Below, in pieces: positions 53,478 to 62,607 of a stretch of DNA of 64,000 nt; within the stretch, counting starts at the first letter, position 1; each line of letters opens with the position of its first letter. The notes beneath the pieces are model-generated. The model was not told where the DNA came from and searched no databases. It saw only the letters and a list, made by a program, of their open reading frames with translations. Location of the stretch: positions 4,390-68,389 of the forward strand of contig JAVLUG010000012.1 of NCBI GenBank assembly GCA_031629035.1. Direction: 5' to 3'. The stretch is from MVYY01 sp012517575. Its GTDB lineage: Bacteria > Bacteroidota > Bacteroidia > Bacteroidales > Paludibacteraceae. The position numbers were made by a program, and so were the translations under genes.

Positions 53478-53690
53478 TGGCAGGTCTTCTGGCTTGCTCT
53501 TTTTTTGAACGCCTTCCCATTAGCGGAAATCGAAAAAAATTGGATTCTAATTTTTTTCTAAATCCCAAAAAACAGTGGCAAAAGTATTGTTCAAAAAGCT
53601 ACAAGAGCTTACAGCAGCGGGACTGCAGCCGATTTTCACGGCTTTCCCATTTTCATCAATTTACCGGAAACGGTTCATTGAAACCAATGC
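53478..53690 (-). ncRNA. cobalamin riboswitch upstream of the btuB-like receptor
   Basis: Read on the minus strand, the hallmark core is present: GGGAA..GTGAAAATC..GGCTGC..TCCCGC..CTGTAA at about 53650-53608, GCCACTG at 53579-53573, its partner GGGAAGGC near 53518-53511, and the B12 box AGCCAGAAGACCTGCC at 53494-53479. These are the conserved elements of class I cobalamin riboswitches. A TATCTTTG -7 box at 53703-53696 would start the RNA right at the aptamer. The expression platform between 53478 and the ATG at 53366 is not resolved. Confidence 0.95.
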
Positions 53691-53695
53691 TGCGA

Positions 53696-53703
53696 CAAAG
53701 ATA
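53696..53703 (-). promoter_or_regulatory. -7 box of the riboswitch-btuB transcript
   Basis: Minus-strand TATCTTTG fits the TAnnTTTG consensus and lies just before the aptamer, giving a leader of about 320 bases. The nearest -33-like TTG is 28 bases upstream, wider than usual. Confidence 0.55.
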
Positions 53704-53796
53704 AGCTTTTTTGTTGTGAAATAGAATTATCCAATTGTCAATATTAGTATAAAGAATTGAAAATCAGTATTACAAATATCTTAAATTTCTATTCTC

Positions 53797-55620
53797 TCAG
53801 CGTTTCGATAAATCGTTGTAAAGCATTTGAAGATATGCTTCCCCTTTTTTCTTATTAGCATTCGGTTGCCCCGAATTCCATAGCACTTGGTTGGTATTGC
53901 AGTCAAAAACATAATGATTTTCAGGAGTTAAAAATCCGAAGCCATTGGGGAACGTGTAAAAGGCAAAATGAGGTGAAGCCGGATTCAGTATATTTTTACT
54001 GAAAGTAAAATCCTGATGAGGTAAGCCAAGTTGATAAAGCAAAGTTGCGGCAATATCAATTTGAGAAGCATAAGTATTTATCTTCATCGGCGATTTTATA
54101 GCGCCGCCAATAATCAGCAACGGTATTTGATACCTTTCAACAGAAGAGAGCAGAATATTTTTGGGATAATGCATCGCATGATCCGGTACCAGCACCAAAA
54201 TGGTATTTTCCCAGTATTTTGTTTTCCTGAATTCGTCAACAAATGCACCCAGACAGCTATCGGTATATTGAACCGAATTCAAGTAAGGATCGCTGTTCTT
54301 ATGAAAAGGTACGTCAAAAGGTTCGTGACTGCTAAGCGTTTGAAAAATTTTCATAAACGGTTCTTTTTGTTCCTTCTTCAAATCTTTGGCTAAACGCTGA
54401 AAAACGATATGATCATGAGCGCCCCATTTTGTTGTTCGGTCTTTGGCCGGAAAATCTTTATCAACAACCATTTTGTCGATACTTTGAGCAATCAGATAAG
54501 CTCTCATGTTGGTGAAGTCCACATCTCCGCCGTAATAATATTCCAAATCGTAGCCGGCAGCTTTTAGTGTTTTGGGAATGGAAGGCAACGTTTGACTCTT
54601 CTTGGGATACTTCATAATGGAAGTTGTTGGCTGAGCCGGATAGCCACTGAAAATGGAAATCAATCCGCGGTCTGTGCGAAAACTGTTTGCATAAAAGTTG
54701 GTGAAAAGAACGCCTTCGTTACAAAAATTATTCATGCGCACTGCTATTCCGGGAAAACCTCCCAGTGGCTCAAGGTCTTTGGACATGAAACTTTCGAGCA
54801 CCACAAAGATAACATTTGGTTTTCGGCTGGTAAATAATGCAGGTATTTCTCCCTTTACCGGCTGGTCAATGAGATGCTTGAATTCTTCTTCAGCTTCTGC
54901 GTCGGACATGAACCGATATTGTTTGTCAAAATTTTGTGTTTTGAATGCCGATTCCAAAAAATTGAACATAGGATTAATGGCAGCATGATTCAATTCATTT
55001 TTCGAACTGAAATAAACTTTGCTTACATTCATGGTGGAGACGTTAAATCCTCCTCTGATAGGAATAAATAGCAGGCATGTAAACAGAAACAGTAAGGCGG
55101 CTGTCGAAAATTTGCTTTTAATCGGCTTCGGTTTTTTTTCGGTTTTGATAATGAAGAAATAGAATATTTTGTACAAGGCAAAAGCTATCAAAATTATGGC
55201 CAATAATCCGACAACGATCATCCAAATATCGATACTTGCCAATACTTCTTTTGGCCATTTCATGTAAAACAATACAGTGGAATCGAGACGAAAACCCCAA
55301 AAGGGATATAATGCAGCGTCAACCACAAAAACTATTGAAATAATAGTAGAGATAAGACCGAAATATATTTTTTGAAAGTATTCGTGAACCGAAGGTTTAG
55401 CCCATAACGAAATGATTAAGAAAATTCCCGGTAAAATAGTGAGATAAGCCGACATGGAAGTATCCAGTTTTAGCCCGTGTAGCATTATTTGCATTAAATC
55501 AGAAAAACGGATATGGCTGTAAATATGATGATTATAGAGAATAAAAAGAGGTTTTTGAAGTAAGAAAACAAACAATATCAACAGATAAGTTTTAAAAAAA
55601 TGAATTAGTTTCTGTAACAT
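53797..55620 (-). CDS. LTA-synthase-like sulfatase-superfamily membrane enzyme
   Basis: The 607-residue protein has five N-terminal transmembrane helices (to about residue 185) and a periplasmic alkaline-phosphatase/sulfatase domain (NVIFVVLESFMS, then the SFRTDRGL loop with the likely Thr nucleophile, and VPDHAMHYP metal site). The layout is that of lipoteichoic acid synthases and phosphoglycerol or phosphoethanolamine transferases. In a Gram-negative Bacteroidota it probably adds phosphoglycerol or a similar group to an envelope glycan or lipid; that is inference. It is monocistronic as far as seen. Confidence 0.92.
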   Translation of the reverse strand: MLQKLIHFFKTYLLILFVFLLQKPLFILYNHHIYSHIRFSDLMQIMLHGLKLDTSMSAYLTILPGIFLIISLWAKPSVHEYFQKIYFGLISTIISIVFVVDAALYPFWGFRLDSTVLFYMKWPKEVLASIDIWMIVVGLLAIILIAFALYKIFYFFIIKTEKKPKPIKSKFSTAALLFLFTCLLFIPIRGGFNVSTMNVSKVYFSSKNELNHAAINPMFNFLESAFKTQNFDKQYRFMSDAEAEEEFKHLIDQPVKGEIPALFTSRKPNVIFVVLESFMSKDLEPLGGFPGIAVRMNNFCNEGVLFTNFYANSFRTDRGLISIFSGYPAQPTTSIMKYPKKSQTLPSIPKTLKAAGYDLEYYYGGDVDFTNMRAYLIAQSIDKMVVDKDFPAKDRTTKWGAHDHIVFQRLAKDLKKEQKEPFMKIFQTLSSHEPFDVPFHKNSDPYLNSVQYTDSCLGAFVDEFRKTKYWENTILVLVPDHAMHYPKNILLSSVERYQIPLLIIGGAIKSPMKINTYASQIDIAATLLYQLGLPHQDFTFSKNILNPASPHFAFYTFPNGFGFLTPENHYVFDCNTNQVLWNSGQPNANKKKGEAYLQMLYNDLSKR

Positions 55621-55836
55621 GAGAAAACTTTGTTTATCGTTAAAAAGAAATTTCCTGAAATTTTTTTATTTGTACGTTTTAGAAAAATCAGACAAAGTTA
55701 AATGATTCCTTTTGAAAGTATAAGTAATTGGAAAAATATTTATTTTTGGATTTCATATTCAGTTCGATAAAACATGATAATTTCAATTTGAAACAAAAAA
55801 ACTTTCCATAAAAAATGAAAGAATTTAAAATTTATG

Positions 55837-55844
55837 TACCTTTG
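55837..55844 (+). promoter_or_regulatory. -7 box of the serC promoter
   Basis: TACCTTTG matches TAnnTTTG and lies 53 bases before the serC ATG. No TTG is present at the usual -33 distance. Confidence 0.45.
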
Positions 55845-55897
55845 TGCTTTAGATTCAAAGGAAAAAACTTATAAACCAAAAATTTTTTAATGTAATT

Positions 55898-56965
55898 ATG
55901 AAAAAGCATAATTTTAATGCGGGGCCATCGGTATTACCTCGTGAAGTGATTGAGAAAACAGCACAAGCGGTATTGGATTTCAATGGTTCCGGATTGTCAA
56001 TTTTGGAAATTAGCCATCGTTCTAAAGATTTTCAGGCAGTAATGGATGAAGCCATTGCCCTTTTTAAAGAATTGTTGGAAATTCCTTCGGGTTATTCGGT
56101 TGTTTTTCTGGGTGGAGGTGCAAGTTTGCAATTCTGCATGGTTCCATTCAACCTGCTTGAAAAAAAAGCTGCTTATTTGCTTACCGGCACTTGGGCCAGT
56201 AAAGCTTACAAAGAAGCAAAAGGTTTTGGAGAAGTAGTAGAAGTCGCTTCTTCCAAAGATGCTAATTTCAGTTATATCCCCAAAAATTATGTTATCCCGA
56301 TAGACGTCGATTATTTTCATATTACAACCAACAATACAATTTTCGGAACTGAAATTCTTACCGATATCGATTCTCCGGTGCCTTTGGTTGCCGACATGTC
56401 TTCCGATATTTTTTCCCGTCCTGTTGATGTGTCAAAATATGGTGTGATTTATGGAGGAGCACAGAAAAACCTGGGCCCTGCAGGGTTGGCTTTTGCCATT
56501 GTAAAAGAAGAACTTCTGGGCAAAGTCTCTCGTCATATTCCAACCATGCTCGATTACAGAATTCATATCGAAAATGGTTCTATGTTCAATACGCCACCTG
56601 TTCTTCCCATTTACTCGGCACTCGAAACTTTACGCTGGTTGAAAGCTAATGGCGGTTTGGTTGCAATGGAAAAGAAAAATATTGCCAAAGCAGAATTGCT
56701 CTATAATGAAATCGACCGCAACAAGTTATTTGTAGGAACGGCAGCCAAAGAAGATCGTTCCCGCATGAATATTTGCTTTGTTATGAAACCCGAATATCAG
56801 GAATTGGAAGCCGAATTTCTTAAATTTGCTTCCGATCGCGGAATGGTTGGAATCAAAGGACATCGTTCTGTAGGTGGTTACCGCGCTTCTATTTACAATG
56901 CGCTTCCTATCGAAAGTGTTCAAGCTTTGATTGACTGCATGCAGGAATTTGAAAAATTGCATTGA
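55898..56965 (+). CDS. serC: phosphoserine aminotransferase
   Basis: The 355-residue PLP enzyme converts 3-phosphohydroxypyruvate and glutamate to phosphoserine in serine synthesis, and also acts in pyridoxine synthesis. The start HNFNAGPSVLPREVIE and LEISHRSKDF, the FLGGGASLQFCMVPFNL block, and the PLP-Lys in GGAQKNLGPAGLA are diagnostic, as is the KGHRSVGGYRASIYNA end. It precedes serA by 87 bases, the usual serC-serA pair of Bacteroidales. Confidence 0.97.
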   Translation: MKKHNFNAGPSVLPREVIEKTAQAVLDFNGSGLSILEISHRSKDFQAVMDEAIALFKELLEIPSGYSVVFLGGGASLQFCMVPFNLLEKKAAYLLTGTWASKAYKEAKGFGEVVEVASSKDANFSYIPKNYVIPIDVDYFHITTNNTIFGTEILTDIDSPVPLVADMSSDIFSRPVDVSKYGVIYGGAQKNLGPAGLAFAIVKEELLGKVSRHIPTMLDYRIHIENGSMFNTPPVLPIYSALETLRWLKANGGLVAMEKKNIAKAELLYNEIDRNKLFVGTAAKEDRSRMNICFVMKPEYQELEAEFLKFASDRGMVGIKGHRSVGGYRASIYNALPIESVQALIDCMQEFEKLH

Positions 56966-57052
56966 TGTTGTTTATGCCAACATAAGTTTTCATCTATTAT
57001 ATATTAACGTAAATAATTCTTCTTTGCTGAAAAGAAGATAAAAAATTTGCTT

Positions 57053-57973
57053 ATGAAAATACTTGTAGCTACTGATAAACCATTTGCCAAAGTGGCAGTG
57101 GATGGAATTCGGGCAGAAGTGGAAGCCGCAGGTTACGAACTTGCCTTGCTCGAAAAATATACCGAAAAGCAGCAATTGCTCGATGCCGTAGCTGATGCTG
57201 ATGCTTTAATTGTTCGCAGTGATATTGTCGATGCGGAAGTGATAAAGGCAGCAAAAAAATTGAAAATTGTTGTACGTGCCGGCGCCGGTTATGACAATAT
57301 TGACCTTGATGCGGCCACCAAAGCAAATGTTTGTGTCATGAATACGCCCGGGCAAAATTCCAATGCCGTTGCTGAACTGGTTTTCGGATTTTTGGTTTAT
57401 GCAGTCCGTAATTTTTATAACGGCACTTCAGGAACAGAGTTGAAAGGGAAAAAATTGGGTATTCATGCTTACGGGAATGTGGGCAGAAATGTGGCCAGGA
57501 TTGCAAAAGGCTTCGATATGCAGTTATTTGCCTACGACGCCTATTGTCCGGCTGAAGTTATTAAAAATGATGGCGTTACTCCTTTGACTTCTGTCGAAGA
57601 GCTGTATGCTTCATGCGATATGATTTCCATTCATATTCCGGCAACTCCTGAAACAAAAAAATCCATCAATGCTTCTTTGCTGGGGAAATTGCCAAAAGGT
57701 GCGGTCATAGTGAATACTGCCCGTAAGGAAGTAATAAATGAAGAAGATTTGATAAACTTCATGACTTCGCGTAATGATATTAAATATGTTACAGACATTA
57801 TGCCTGACCAGCACGCAGTTTTTTCCGAAAAATTTCCTGAACGTTATTTTTCGACACCAAAGAAAATGGGGGCTCAAACTGCCGAAGCCAATATCAATGC
57901 AGGTATTGCTGCCGCCAAGCAAATTGTGGCATTTTTCAAAACAGGAGATGAACGCTTCCGCGTAAATAAATAA
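57053..57973 (+). CDS. serA: D-3-phosphoglycerate dehydrogenase, short form
   Basis: The 306-residue enzyme oxidises 3-phosphoglycerate as the first step to serine. The 2-hydroxyacid dehydrogenase fold is seen: RAGAGYDNID, the NAD-binding GNVGRNVARIAKGF (GxGxxG-like), and VNTARKEVINEEDL. The usual catalytic His region reads MPDQHAVFS. It lacks the C-terminal ACT domain that gives serine feedback in the E. coli enzyme, so regulation must differ. The ATG at 57053 (MKILVATDKPF) is chosen over the TTG at 57047. A terminator follows. Confidence 0.93.
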   Translation: MKILVATDKPFAKVAVDGIRAEVEAAGYELALLEKYTEKQQLLDAVADADALIVRSDIVDAEVIKAAKKLKIVVRAGAGYDNIDLDAATKANVCVMNTPGQNSNAVAELVFGFLVYAVRNFYNGTSGTELKGKKLGIHAYGNVGRNVARIAKGFDMQLFAYDAYCPAEVIKNDGVTPLTSVEELYASCDMISIHIPATPETKKSINASLLGKLPKGAVIVNTARKEVINEEDLINFMTSRNDIKYVTDIMPDQHAVFSEKFPERYFSTPKKMGAQTAEANINAGIAAAKQIVAFFKTGDERFRVNK

Positions 57974-57995
57974 TTATCTCTTTGCACTTATAAAA

Positions 57996-58031
57996 CAAAG
58001 GCTGCTTGATTTTTTCGAGTGGCCTTTTTTC
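57996..58031 (+). terminator. terminator of serC-serA
   Basis: AAAGGC at 57997-58002 pairs with GCCTTT near 58022-58027, with a second CTTGA/TCGAG stem inside and a T-rich 3' tail to 58031. It begins about 25 bases after the serA stop. Confidence 0.7.
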
Positions 58032-58201
58032 TTGTAAATAATTTGTTCACAGAGTAATAGTTGTTTTTTCATCAAAAATTTTTTCTCATCTTTTCGCAGT
58101 CAATTGGGCTTCCCTGTTTGCAAAAATTGTTTTATCTTTGTATCCTGATTTTTTTTATAACTTTACGTGGAGAATCGCAGCTAAATAAAATTTTCTTTAA
58201 C

Positions 58202-59410
58202 ATGTTTCATAACAGGCAAATAACCCAAGATATATATTACGTCGGCGTAAACGACAGGCAAAAGGTTAAATTTGAAAATCTGGTTCCACTTTACAACGGA
58301 GTTTCCTATAACGCTTACTTGGTGTTGGATGAAAAAACCGCTTTGATAGATACAGTTGATATTCATTTTGGCGAAATACTGGTTGATAAAATTCAATCGC
58401 AGCTGCAGGGAAGAGATTTAGATTATCTGATTATCAATCATATGGAGCCTGATCATTCTGGGTCTATTCGACTGTTGAGAAAATATTTTCCCAACCTTGT
58501 AATTGTTGGCAACGAAAGAGCACTTGACATGGTGGAAGGTTTTTATGGAATTGGTGGAGCGACTTTGAAAATTCAGGATGAACAAATACTTTCCTTAGGC
58601 CGACACCAGTTGCAGTTTTTTTTAACCCCGATGGTTCATTGGCCGGAAACCATGATGACTTATGACATGAAGGAAAAGATTCTTTTTTCGGGAGATGCTT
58701 TTGGCTGTTTTGGCTCGCTGGATGGTGGCGTAATAGATACTGAACTTGAGTTGGATAGATATTGGGAAGAAATGTATCGATATTATGCTAATATTATTGG
58801 GAAGTATGGTTCTCCTGTGCAGAAAGCCATAAAAAAGCTTGCTCCCGTTCCTTTCGAAATAATTTGCAGTACGCATGGGCCTGTATGGAAAGCGTATCGG
58901 CAAAAAGCTGTCGATATTTACGACCGTTTAAGTCGTTTCGAAGCAGAAGAAGGAGTGGTGATAGTTTATGGTTCTATGTACGGAACTACCGAATTAATGG
59001 CCGAAACTGTAGCACAAGGTTTGTCCGAAGCAGGAATAAAACCCGTAATCGTCCACAATGTATCCAATCAAGATCTTTCGGTTATTTTAAGTGATATCTA
59101 CAAATATCGTGGTTGCATAATGGGTAGCCCTACTTACAACAACGGACTTTTTCCTGAATTAGAAGATTTGATAAAAAAAATTGAAAGTCGCGGAGTTAAA
59201 AATCGTATTTTTGGATGCTTTGGTTCTTATTCATGGTCAGGAGCTGCTGTCAAAAATTTGAGTGAATTTGCTCACCACATGAGTTGGAAAATGGTGGAAC
59301 AAACTGTGGAAGAAAAGCAGGGCTTGAAAAAAGATAATTACGAATTATGCCTGAAGTTAGGCCATCAGGTCGCCTCGTTGCTGATCGATACGCAACAAAA
59401 AAACAACTGA
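58202..59410 (+). CDS. flavodiiron protein (FprA-type)
   Basis: The 402-residue protein reduces oxygen or nitric oxide to protect an anaerobe. An N-terminal MBL-like diiron domain has ligands in NHMEPDHSGS (H-x-E-x-D-H), VHWPETM, the GDAFGCFG Asp and CSTHGPVW. A C-terminal flavodoxin domain (VIVYGSMYGTTELMAE, SPTYNNG) binds FMN. The ATG at 58202 is used because it begins the family; a longer frame to 58061 has a hydrophobic, non-homologous leader. A TATCTTTG -7 box at 58133-58140 falls inside that longer frame, supporting the shorter start. Confidence 0.95.
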   Translation: MFHNRQITQDIYYVGVNDRQKVKFENLVPLYNGVSYNAYLVLDEKTALIDTVDIHFGEILVDKIQSQLQGRDLDYLIINHMEPDHSGSIRLLRKYFPNLVIVGNERALDMVEGFYGIGGATLKIQDEQILSLGRHQLQFFLTPMVHWPETMMTYDMKEKILFSGDAFGCFGSLDGGVIDTELELDRYWEEMYRYYANIIGKYGSPVQKAIKKLAPVPFEIICSTHGPVWKAYRQKAVDIYDRLSRFEAEEGVVIVYGSMYGTTELMAETVAQGLSEAGIKPVIVHNVSNQDLSVILSDIYKYRGCIMGSPTYNNGLFPELEDLIKKIESRGVKNRIFGCFGSYSWSGAAVKNLSEFAHHMSWKMVEQTVEEKQGLKKDNYELCLKLGHQVASLLIDTQQKNN

Positions 59411-59480
59411 ATGTAAAAAACAATTTTGTCCGTGTTTTTTTGAAATAGGACAAACAAACATATTTTTTATCATCATAAAA

Positions 59481-59708
59481 ATGGAAAACAATCATTCTTC
59501 AGGTATTGGGAAAATCAATCTGTTCCTTATCGCAGCAGGTTTTATAGTTATTGTCATAGGTTTTTTCCTTATGACGGGTTCTTCTACCGAAGTAAAGTTC
59601 AACCCGGATATTTTCAGTTTTCGGCGAATTACCTTAGGCCCCATGATTTCTTTTTTTGGTTTTCTGTTTATTATTTTTGCCATTCTTTACAAACCAAAAA
59701 ATAAATAA
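59481..59708 (+). CDS. DUF3098 small membrane protein
   Basis: The 75-residue protein has two transmembrane helices (LFLIAAGFIVIVIGFFLMTG and MISFFGFLFIIFAILY) with a short loop containing FNPDIFSFRRITLGP, the DUF3098 pattern. It starts 70 bases after the flavodiiron gene and ends 2 bases before uppP. Small DUF3098 proteins before uppP are common in Bacteroidota, and an accessory role to UppP or cell division is possible but unproven. Confidence 0.88.
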   Translation: MENNHSSGIGKINLFLIAAGFIVIVIGFFLMTGSSTEVKFNPDIFSFRRITLGPMISFFGFLFIIFAILYKPKNK

Positions 59709-59710
59709 GC

Positions 59711-60595
59711 ATGACGCTCTGGCAGACTATTTTGATTGCCATCGTGGAGGGATTGACGGAATTTTTGCCTGTTTCTTCCACGGGACACATGATTATTACG
59801 CAGAGTATTTTGGGTATTGAAAGTACCGAATTTGTGAAAGCGTTCACAGTTATCATTCAGTTTGGCGCTATTCTTTCAGTGATTGTGCTGTATTGGAAAC
59901 GTTTTTTCAGACTTCAGCCAATGGAAAAATTTTCCAGGCCGGATTCTTTTAAATCAAGTCGTTTTTCAAAACAGGAATTGGCCATACGAAAGCTGTTGTA
60001 TCGTTACGATTTTTATTGGAAATTATTCATAGCATTCTTACCTGCTGCCGTTATTGGATTCCTTGCAGGCGATTATATTGATTTATTGCTGGGTGATGTT
60101 TTTATAGTTGCTTTGATGCTTTTTCTGGGTGGAATAGTAATGCTTTTTGTCGATAAATGGTTTTCAAAACCTTCTATTGATCAGACTATGAATTGGAAAA
60201 GAGCCCTGAAAATCGGTTTTTTTCAATGTATTGCCATGATACCCGGAGTTTCTCGTTCTATGGCTACCATAGTGGGAGGAATGGCTGAAAAGCTAAACAG
60301 AAAAAATGCTGCCGAATTTTCTTTTTTTCTGGCTGTTCCTACAATGGCTGCAGCTTCAGGTTACAAACTTTATCAACTTGTTTCTCATCCATCAGGAAGA
60401 GCGTTGTTGTCTCAAAATTGGGTTTTGCTGCTGCTGGGAAATGTGGTAGCTTTTGTAGTAGCAATGGCTGCCATTCGGTTTTTTATTGATTTTATCACGC
60501 GATATGGATTCAAGGCTTTTGGTTATTATCGTATCGTTGTTGGGGCTGCTATTATGTTACTGCTTGGTTTCGGTTACAATCTAAGTATGGCTTAA
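59711..60595 (+). CDS. uppP: undecaprenyl-diphosphate phosphatase
   Basis: The 294-residue membrane enzyme (BacA/UppP) recycles undecaprenyl diphosphate to the monophosphate lipid carrier for cell-wall and O-antigen export. The conserved EGLTEFLPVSSTGH and PGVSRSMATI motifs form the active site. The usual length is about 265-275; the extra residues here lie in the loop after helix two (SRPDSFKSSRFSKQELA region), an acceptable difference for the phylum. Its stop TAA is followed immediately by the truB ATG. Confidence 0.96.
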   Translation: MTLWQTILIAIVEGLTEFLPVSSTGHMIITQSILGIESTEFVKAFTVIIQFGAILSVIVLYWKRFFRLQPMEKFSRPDSFKSSRFSKQELAIRKLLYRYDFYWKLFIAFLPAAVIGFLAGDYIDLLLGDVFIVALMLFLGGIVMLFVDKWFSKPSIDQTMNWKRALKIGFFQCIAMIPGVSRSMATIVGGMAEKLNRKNAAEFSFFLAVPTMAAASGYKLYQLVSHPSGRALLSQNWVLLLLGNVVAFVVAMAAIRFFIDFITRYGFKAFGYYRIVVGAAIMLLLGFGYNLSMA

Positions 60596-61300
60596 ATGGA
60601 TGTACGCGAAGGAGAAGTTTTTTTTGTAGATAAACCGTTGCATTGGACTTCATTCAATGTTGTTGACAGATTGCGATGGAAAATTAAAAAGACGGCCAAA
60701 ATTAAAAAAATAAAAGTGGGTCATGCCGGAACACTTGACCCTGAAGCTACCGGAGTGATGATTATTTGCACAGGTAAGGCAACAAAACAAATTGATAACT
60801 ATCAGGCGCAAACCAAAGAATACATTACCGAGCTAAAACTGGGTGAAACTACGCCATCTTTTGATTTGGAATTGCCTATGGATGCAATTTATCCTACGGA
60901 GCATATTTCGCGCGAGTTGATTGACAGCGTTCTGCTTTCGTTTGTTGGAGAAATAGATCAGGTTCCGCCTGTCTTTTCAGCTGTTAAGGTTGACGGAAAG
61001 AGAGCCTATCAATATGCAAGAAATGGAGAGGAAGTTGAACTAAAATCAAAAAAATTGGTTATAGATGAGTTGGAAATTCTCAATTTTTCCATGCCATTGT
61101 TAACGCTTCGTATTGTGTGCAGCAAAGGAACGTATATTCGGGCTTTGGCTCGTGATATAGGTTACGCACTTGGTTCGGGTGCTCATCTTACTGCTTTGCA
61201 ACGAACACGTATCGGAGAAGTGAAAATTGAGGATTGTTGGAAGCTTGACGATTTGTTGCTGCATTTGGAAAATGAACTTAAACCGATAGAAGAAAATTAA
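60596..61300 (+). CDS. truB: tRNA pseudouridine-55 synthase
   Basis: The 234-residue enzyme makes pseudouridine at position 55 of tRNA T-loops. The catalytic Asp is in GHAGTLDPEATGVMI, followed by KATKQIDNY and KEYITELKLG; SKGTYIRALARDIG completes the site. The C-terminal PUA-like domain is short. It starts at the base directly after the uppP stop, so translation is likely coupled. Confidence 0.96.
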   Translation: MDVREGEVFFVDKPLHWTSFNVVDRLRWKIKKTAKIKKIKVGHAGTLDPEATGVMIICTGKATKQIDNYQAQTKEYITELKLGETTPSFDLELPMDAIYPTEHISRELIDSVLLSFVGEIDQVPPVFSAVKVDGKRAYQYARNGEEVELKSKKLVIDELEILNFSMPLLTLRIVCSKGTYIRALARDIGYALGSGAHLTALQRTRIGEVKIEDCWKLDDLLLHLENELKPIEEN

Positions 61301-61367
61301 AGTTTATTTATTCCAAAATTTTACTTTTTGCTGTTATTGTAAGAAATTAAAATATTTAGTTGTCAGT

Positions 61368-62417
61368 ATGAAATTATCTCAATTCAAATTCAAATTGCCC
61401 GAAGAGCTGATTGCCCAATATCCGGCAAAACATCGCGATGAAGCGCGATTGATGGTGGTACACAAAGATACAGGAAATATCGAACACCGAGTTTTTAAGG
61501 ATGTTCTCGATTATTTTAATGAAAACGATTTATTTGTCTTCAACGATACAATGGTTTTTCCTGCCCGTTTGTATGGCAATAAAGAAAAAACTGGTGCCCA
61601 GATTGAGGTTTTTTTACTTCGAGAACTGAATCCGGAAATGCGTTTATGGGATGTATTGGTTGAACCTGCACGCAAAATCAGAATCGGAAATAAGCTATAT
61701 TTTGGAGAAGACGATTCGATTGTGGCTGAAGTGATTGATAATACTACCTCAAGGGGAAGAACGTTGCGTTTCCTTTTTGATGGCACCCACGATGAGTTTA
61801 AAAAAGCACTTTTTGCTTTGGGAGAAACACCGCTGCCACGTTACATTAAGCGCCCTGTTGAACCTGCTGATGCAGAACATTTTCAAACCATCTTTGCCAG
61901 AAACGAGGGAGCTGTTTCCGTTCCTGCTGCCGGATTGCATTTTAGCCGTGAGTTACTGAAAAGAATGGAAATCAAGGGCATTGACATGGCTTTTCTTACA
62001 TCTCACATGAGTTTAGGGATTTTTCGCGATATCGATGTGGAAGACCTAACCAAACATAAAATGGATTCCGAGCAAATTCTTGTTCCTGACGAAACAGCCG
62101 AAAAAGTGAATAAAGCCCACGATGAAAACCGAAACATTTGTGCTGTTGGAGTAACGGTAATGCGCGCTCTTGAAACAGTAGCCGGCACAGATGGTAAAAT
62201 AAAATCTTATGATGGCTGGACTAACAAATTTATTTTTCCTCCTTATGATTTTACAGTTGCCAATGCCATGATTACCAACTTTCAGTTTCCATATTCTACT
62301 TTGTTGATGCTCACTGCTGCTTTTGGTGGTTACGATAATATTATGCATGCTTACGAAGTGGCTGTCGATGAAAAATATCATTTCGGAGTGTATGGAGATG
62401 CCATGCTGATAATTTGA
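61368..62417 (+). CDS. queA: S-adenosylmethionine:tRNA ribosyltransferase-isomerase
   Basis: The 349-residue enzyme converts preQ1-34 of tRNA to epoxyqueuosine using the ribosyl part of SAM. The FKFKLPEELIAQYPA start, NDTMVFPARLYG, GTFTEDD-like and PAAGLHFSRELL blocks and the C-terminal NFQFPYSTLLMLTAAFGG are diagnostic. Length is normal. It is 67 bases after truB. tgt, the preceding step in the pathway, is 51 kb away on the other strand. Confidence 0.97.
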   Translation: MKLSQFKFKLPEELIAQYPAKHRDEARLMVVHKDTGNIEHRVFKDVLDYFNENDLFVFNDTMVFPARLYGNKEKTGAQIEVFLLRELNPEMRLWDVLVEPARKIRIGNKLYFGEDDSIVAEVIDNTTSRGRTLRFLFDGTHDEFKKALFALGETPLPRYIKRPVEPADAEHFQTIFARNEGAVSVPAAGLHFSRELLKRMEIKGIDMAFLTSHMSLGIFRDIDVEDLTKHKMDSEQILVPDETAEKVNKAHDENRNICAVGVTVMRALETVAGTDGKIKSYDGWTNKFIFPPYDFTVANAMITNFQFPYSTLLMLTAAFGGYDNIMHAYEVAVDEKYHFGVYGDAMLII

Positions 62418-62607
62418 TACTATAAACTTTTTTATGTTGAAAAAAATTTTTTGGATTGAAATACCTATTAATTTTAACATTTGTTTCTCGAATTTTTTTG
62501 CATTTCAGAATTTCAGTGGGATCGATTTACATCGTTGATTGTAAAAAACTTAGGAAATAATTATTCTCATCTTTAAGAACATTTATTTTCTGATAAATTC
62601 TATTACC

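Noticed and set aside
53281..53568. Minus-strand 95-codon frame upstream of the TonB receptor
   Set aside because: It overlaps the riboswitch and the start of the receptor gene; the RNA structure explains the conservation.
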